A DNA stretch of 46,515 bases from Muribaculaceae bacterium (GTDB lineage: Bacteria > Bacteroidota > Bacteroidia > Bacteroidales > Muribaculaceae). Below the pieces are notes generated by a model. It worked only from the letters and a program-made list of their open reading frames with translations, was not told the origin of the DNA and did no database searches. Below, piece after piece: positions 43,221 through 46,515 of this stretch (the stretch's first letter is position 1; the number at the start of each line of letters is the position of its first letter). The stretch is from contig JAFYCU010000148.1 of NCBI GenBank assembly GCA_017545095.1, positions 1 through 46,515 on the forward strand. Direction: 5' to 3'. Both the position numbers and the translations under genes were made by a program.

Positions 43221-44702
43221 ATGGCAAAAGAACTTAAAAACCTAACAAAGCGTAGCGAGAACTACTCGCAATGGTATAACGAACTCGTTGTGAAAGCCGA
43301 CCTCGCCGAGCAGTCGGCCGTGCGCGGCTGCATGGTCATCAAGCCCTATGGCTATGCTATCTGGGAAAAAATGCAGCGGCAGCTCGACGACATGTTCAAA
43401 CTGACGGGCGTGCAGAATGCCTACTTCCCCTTGCTCATTCCCAAGTCGTTTCTCAGTCGCGAAGCCGAGCATGTAGAGGGATTCGCCAAGGAGTGTGCCG
43501 TTGTCACCCATCACCGACTCAAAAACGACCCCGATGGCAAGGGAGTTGTTGTTGACCCCGATGCGCGGCTCGAAGAGGAACTGATTATTCGCCCCACTTC
43601 CGAGACCATCATCTGGAACACCTACAAGAACTGGGTGAGTTCATGGCGCGACCTGCCAGTGCTCTGCAACCAGTGGTGCAACGTCATGCGCTGGGAGATG
43701 CGCACGCGTCTGTTCCTGCGCACGGCCGAGTTCCTTTGGCAAGAGGGGCACACCGCACATGCCACACGCGACGAGGCCGAACAACGTGCCATTCAAATGC
43801 TCAACGTCTATGCCGACTTTGCCGAGAAATACATGGCTCTGCCGGTCATCAAGGGCATCAAAACCGCCAACGAACGCTTTGCTGGTGCTCTTGAGACCTA
43901 TACCATCGAAGCCATGATGCAGGATGGTAAAGCACTCCAGAGCGGCACATCGCATTTCCTGGGACAGAACTTCGCCAAGGCTTTCGATGTGAAATATATT
44001 AATAAGGAGAACACGCTCGACTATGTGTGGGCCACCTCGTGGGGCGTTTCCACACGCCTGATTGGTGCTTTGATCATGACCCACAGCGATGACAACGGTC
44101 TGGTGCTGCCACCGCACTTGGCTCCCATCCAGGTGGTGATTGTGCCCGTTTACAAAACCGACGACCAGCTGCAGGCCATCAATGCCGTGGTCGAACCCAT
44201 CGTCAGTAATCTGCAAGCTTTGGGTGTCTCGGTCAAGTACGACAACGCCGACAACAAGCGGCCAGGCTTCAAATTTGCCGACTACGAGCTCAAGGGCGTT
44301 CCCGTGCGCTTGGTGCTTGGCGCACGCGACATCGAGAATGGCACGGTCGAGGTCATGCGCCGCGACACGCTCGAGAAGCACGAGGCTCCGCTGCAGGGCA
44401 TCGAACAGTATGTCAAAAACCTGCTTGAGGACATTCAGCAGGGCATCTTCGTCAAAGCACTGCGCCAGCGCGAGGCTATGACCTATCGCGTTGATACTTG
44501 GGACGAGTTCAAGGCACAGATCGAAAAAGGCGGTTTCTTGCTTGCACACTGGGACGGCACCACCGAGACCGAAGAGAAAATCAAGGAGGAGACCAAGGCC
44601 ACCATTCGATGCATCCCATTGGATGCTCCCGAAGAGCCAGGACGTTGCATCTACACAGGCAAGCCCAGCACGCGCCGCGTGATTTTCGCACGCAACTACT
44701 AA
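43221..44702 (+). CDS. proS: Prolyl-tRNA synthetase
   Basis: This 493-residue class II aminoacyl-tRNA synthetase charges tRNA-Pro. It is the shorter archaeal/eukaryote-like form without the YbaK editing insert of E. coli ProS. Motif 2 is in the [19 protein letters not shown] region, [20 protein letters not shown] follows, and motif 3 has the ...[14 protein letters not shown] arginine. The anticodon-binding domain starts near [13 protein letters not shown] and the zinc-like C-terminal domain ends the protein. Its only close upstream DNA is a heptamer array, leaving little room for a separate promoter. Confidence 0.95.
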   Translation: MAKELKNLTKRSENYSQWYNELVVKADLAEQSAVRGCMVIKPYGYAIWEKMQRQLDDMFKLTGVQNAYFPLLIPKSFLSREAEHVEGFAKECAVVTHHRLKNDPDGKGVVVDPDARLEEELIIRPTSETIIWNTYKNWVSSWRDLPVLCNQWCNVMRWEMRTRLFLRTAEFLWQEGHTAHATRDEAEQRAIQMLNVYADFAEKYMALPVIKGIKTANERFAGALETYTIEAMMQDGKALQSGTSHFLGQNFAKAFDVKYINKENTLDYVWATSWGVSTRLIGALIMTHSDDNGLVLPPHLAPIQVVIVPVYKTDDQLQAINAVVEPIVSNLQALGVSVKYDNADNKRPGFKFADYELKGVPVRLVLGARDIENGTVEVMRRDTLEKHEAPLQGIEQYVKNLLEDIQQGIFVKALRQREAMTYRVDTWDEFKAQIEKGGFLLAHWDGTTETEEKIKEETKATIRCIPLDAPEEPGRCIYTGKPSTRRVIFARNY

Positions 44703-44739
44703 GTCACCTGTTTACTCCCTCTTAAAATCAGTAGTAATC

Positions 44740-46263
44740 ATGTTCAACGAGAAAGATTTAGCCATGCTCGAGAGTCGTGGCGTAACTCCCGCACAGGTCG
44801 AGGCTCAGCTCGAGCGTTTCAAAACCGGTTTCCCCTATCTGCGTGTTCAGGCCGCTGCCAGTGTGGGCAACGGCATCATGCAGCCCACCATGCGCGACGA
44901 GCAGCACTACATCAAGCTGTGGAATAAATTCTTGCAGTCGGGTGGGGTGGTCGAAAAGATGGTTCCCGCTTCGGGTGCCGCCTCACGCATGTTCAAGGAT
45001 CTTTTTGCCTTTGCCGACAGGGCCGACGGAGTGCCCACCAAGCAGTCCGAACTGGACTTCTTTGCCGGACTACGCAATTTCGCCTTCTATCCCTTGCTGG
45101 CCAAAGCCTGCGTGCGACTTCACGGCCTTAACCCAGCCGAACTGGTAGAAGCCGGACGCCATGTCGACGTGGTGAAGACGCTTCTCGGTGCCGAGGGACT
45201 CAACTATGGCGCACTGCCCAAGGGACTGCTCAAATTCCACAAATCGCCTGGCGGAGTGCATACGCCTGTGGAGGAGCACCTTGAAGAAGGAGCTCAATAC
45301 GCAGCCGGAGCCGACCGCGTGGCAAGGCTACACTTCACCGTGTCGCATGAACATCGGGAACTTTTCGAACGCCTGCTGGCCGAGAAATTAGCGCACATCG
45401 AGGCCGTGTGGGGGGTGTCACTGCAAGTCACTCTTTCGGAACAGAAACCCGCCACCGACACCATCGCTGCCAACACCGATGGCACGCCGTGCCGCGATGC
45501 TCAGGGCAACCTCTTCTTCCGCCCTGCCGGACATGGGGCACTCATCGAGAACCTCAACGACCGCGATGCCGATGTCATCTTCCTCAAGAATATCGACAAC
45601 GTGGTGCCACAGAGTCTGCGTTCCACCACCACACGCTACAAGAAGGTGATTGGCGGTCTGCTCATCGACGTGCAGCGCCATGTGGCACGCATGGTGGGTG
45701 AACTCGAGCAAGGCGTTCCCGCCCGCAAACGATTGGACGAGATGCTGCACTATCTAGAGCACACGCTGTGCACGCGCTGCGAAGCAACAGCCACTATGGA
45801 CGATACCGCTCTGGCACAATACCTGCTGGGCAAGTTCAATCGTCCGTTGCGCGTGTGTGGCATGGTGCGCAACGAGGGCGAGCCGGGCGGAGGACCGTAT
45901 CTGGCTTATAATGCCGACGGCAGCTGCTCTCCGCAGATTCTTGAGGCAGCACAGATCGACCACAACAATCCCGAAGCGATGGCACTCATGGCGGGAGGCA
46001 CGCACTTCAACCCCGTCGACTTGGTGTGCTACATCCGCGACACCCATGGCAAGAAATTCGACCTCAGGAAGTATGTCGACCCCGAAACAGGCCTCATCAG
46101 CGAGAAATCGCTTGCCGGTGTGCCCATCCGCGCCCTTGAGCTTCCAGGACTCTGGAACGGCTCGATGAGCGACTGGAACACACTCTTTGTCGAGGTTCCC
46201 GCCGAGACCTTCAACCCCGTCAAGACCGTCAACGACCTCCTGCGCCCAGCACATCTGGGATAA
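44740..46263 (+). CDS. DUF4301 family protein
   Basis: This 507-residue cytoplasmic protein matches DUF4301, known from Bacteroidota and without assigned function. It starts with FNEKDLAMLESRGVTPAQVEAQL and goes on with VEKMVPASGAASRMFKDL, a glycine/serine/Arg loop that resembles a nucleotide-sugar or phosphate binding loop, and later GRPAGHGALIENLND-type (FRPAGHGALIENLND) and VRNEGEPGGGPYLA stretches. The glycine-rich segments suggest a nucleotidyltransferase-like fold, but this is inference. It follows proS by 37 bases. It is complete, with a repeat-rich spacer after the stop. Confidence 0.82.
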   Translation: MFNEKDLAMLESRGVTPAQVEAQLERFKTGFPYLRVQAAASVGNGIMQPTMRDEQHYIKLWNKFLQSGGVVEKMVPASGAASRMFKDLFAFADRADGVPTKQSELDFFAGLRNFAFYPLLAKACVRLHGLNPAELVEAGRHVDVVKTLLGAEGLNYGALPKGLLKFHKSPGGVHTPVEEHLEEGAQYAAGADRVARLHFTVSHEHRELFERLLAEKLAHIEAVWGVSLQVTLSEQKPATDTIAANTDGTPCRDAQGNLFFRPAGHGALIENLNDRDADVIFLKNIDNVVPQSLRSTTTRYKKVIGGLLIDVQRHVARMVGELEQGVPARKRLDEMLHYLEHTLCTRCEATATMDDTALAQYLLGKFNRPLRVCGMVRNEGEPGGGPYLAYNADGSCSPQILEAAQIDHNNPEAMALMAGGTHFNPVDLVCYIRDTHGKKFDLRKYVDPETGLISEKSLAGVPIRALELPGLWNGSMSDWNTLFVEVPAETFNPVKTVNDLLRPAHLG

Positions 46264-46270
46264 AGCTGAT

Positions 46271-46300
46271 AGAACCGAGAACCAAGAACCGAGAACCAAG
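46271..46300. repeat. Heptamer array, GAACCRA type, after the DUF4301 gene
   Basis: GAACCGA and GAACCAA alternate twice in exact tandem (a perfect 14-base duplication, 46272-46285 and 46286-46299). A related two-unit remnant (GAATCGA, GAACCAA) is at 46405-46418. Confidence 0.8.
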
Positions 46301-46421
46301 CCCCAGGGTCTCACTAAACCTTGAGGCCTCCCCAAGCCCCTGCGGAGGAGCTTACAAAGACGCAGAAAGTAGAGCCCCTCCAGGTTCGGCTGAAGGCCGA
46401 AGCAAGAATCGAGAACCAATT

Positions 46422-46437
46422 CCCCTCCTAGGAGGGG
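46422..46437. repeat. GC-rich 16-base perfect palindrome
   Basis: CCCCTCCTAGGAGGGG is its own complement and is followed directly by TTAGGG. It has no T tract, so it is not an ordinary terminator; it looks like the core of an interspersed palindromic element. Confidence 0.6.
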
Positions 46438-46479
46438 TTAGGGAAGGTCGGTTCAGATTGCCTAGTTAGGGGAGGCCAT

Positions 46480-46515
46480 CTCATCTCTCATAACCCATCA
46501 CTCGTAACTCGTAAC
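46480..46515. repeat. Heptamer array, CTCRTAA type, reaching the window end
   Basis: Five 7-base units lie in register (CTCATCT, CTCATAA, CCCATCA, CTCGTAA, CTCGTAA) and the array continues out of the window. Confidence 0.7.

Larger units (their letters stand above)
46264..46515. other. Repeat-rich, gene-free end of the window
   Basis: No reading frame here looks like a gene. The stretch holds heptamer arrays at 46271-46300, 46403-46419 and 46480-46515, a small hairpin (TTCGGC/GCCGAA, 46385-46401) and a 16-base GC-rich palindrome. The layout suggests accumulated intergenic repeat elements. Confidence 0.6.

Noticed and set aside
43641..44549. 302-codon minus-strand frame over proS
   Set aside because: It is opposite the conserved prolyl-tRNA synthetase core with no motif of its own.

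Overview
The window is a 46.5 kb chromosomal segment of a Gram-negative bacterium of the phylum Bacteroidota, most likely order Bacteroidales. The grounds are an LpxC/FabZ fusion gene beside lpxD and lpxA, the ftsK / LolA-like / trxB order, the ftsY-rimO pair, DUF4290, DUF5063, DUF4301 and DUF4855 proteins, the long form of phosphoglucomutase, and upstream sites matching the Bacteroidota promoter pattern (TTTG, about 20 bases, TAnnTTTG). The genus cannot be fixed from the sequence alone. I saw no rRNA, tRNA, CRISPR array, insertion sequence or prophage.

Layout. (1) 1-7974, plus strand: the 3' part of an acyl-CoA dehydrogenase gene, potassium uptake genes trkA-trkH, the chromosome translocase ftsK, a LolA-like periplasmic protein and thioredoxin reductase. 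(2) 8003-10189: two AT-rich genes for membrane acyltransferases. (3) 10349-26779: a large exopolysaccharide/capsule cluster. It starts with a good Bacteroidota promoter and a long untranslated leader. Next come a lipid-linked sugar-phosphate transferase, the Wza-like export lipoprotein, the Wzc-like tyrosine autokinase, UDP-ManNAc dehydrogenase, an EpsG-like polymerase, a Wzx-type flippase, a DXD glycosyltransferase, an unassigned multi-span membrane protein and a GT4 glycosyltransferase. After these come a secreted DUF4855 protein and a sugar-processing group (DUF354, Gfo/Idh oxidoreductase, a protein with an aldo-keto-reductase-like tail, and a hexapeptide acetyltransferase). (4) 26803-29423: ftsY and rimO, packed directly behind the polysaccharide genes. 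(5) 29503-40049, minus strand: lpxA, lpxC/fabZ, lpxD; then DAHP synthase/chorismate mutase, phosphoglucomutase, M18 aminopeptidase and a DUF5063 protein; then nadD, gmk, yicC. (6) 40236-46263, plus strand: tsaB, DUF4290, rimM, a small acidic protein, an OmpA-domain protein, proS and a DUF4301 protein.

Functionally the cluster reads as a Wzx/Wzy-dependent surface polysaccharide pathway: the sugar-phosphate transferase starts the lipid-linked unit, glycosyltransferases extend it, the flippase and polymerase move and join units, and the Wza/Wzc pair controls export. WecC supplies a uronate-type aminosugar, but no UDP-GlcNAc 2-epimerase lies in the window. The neighbouring lpx genes make lipid A, so envelope biogenesis is the theme of the central half.

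The least explained signal is in the spaces between housekeeping genes from 37.7 kb to the end. Seven or more short arrays occur there, all with a strict 7-base period but each locus with its own heptamer (GATGCAA, CTGAAAA, GAACCRA, CTCRTAA types). A pair of diverged intergenic copies and a GC-rich 16-base palindrome lie in the same spaces. The best candidate for new protein biology is the DUF354 / Gfo-Idh / orphan / acetyltransferase group together with the secreted DUF4855 protein.
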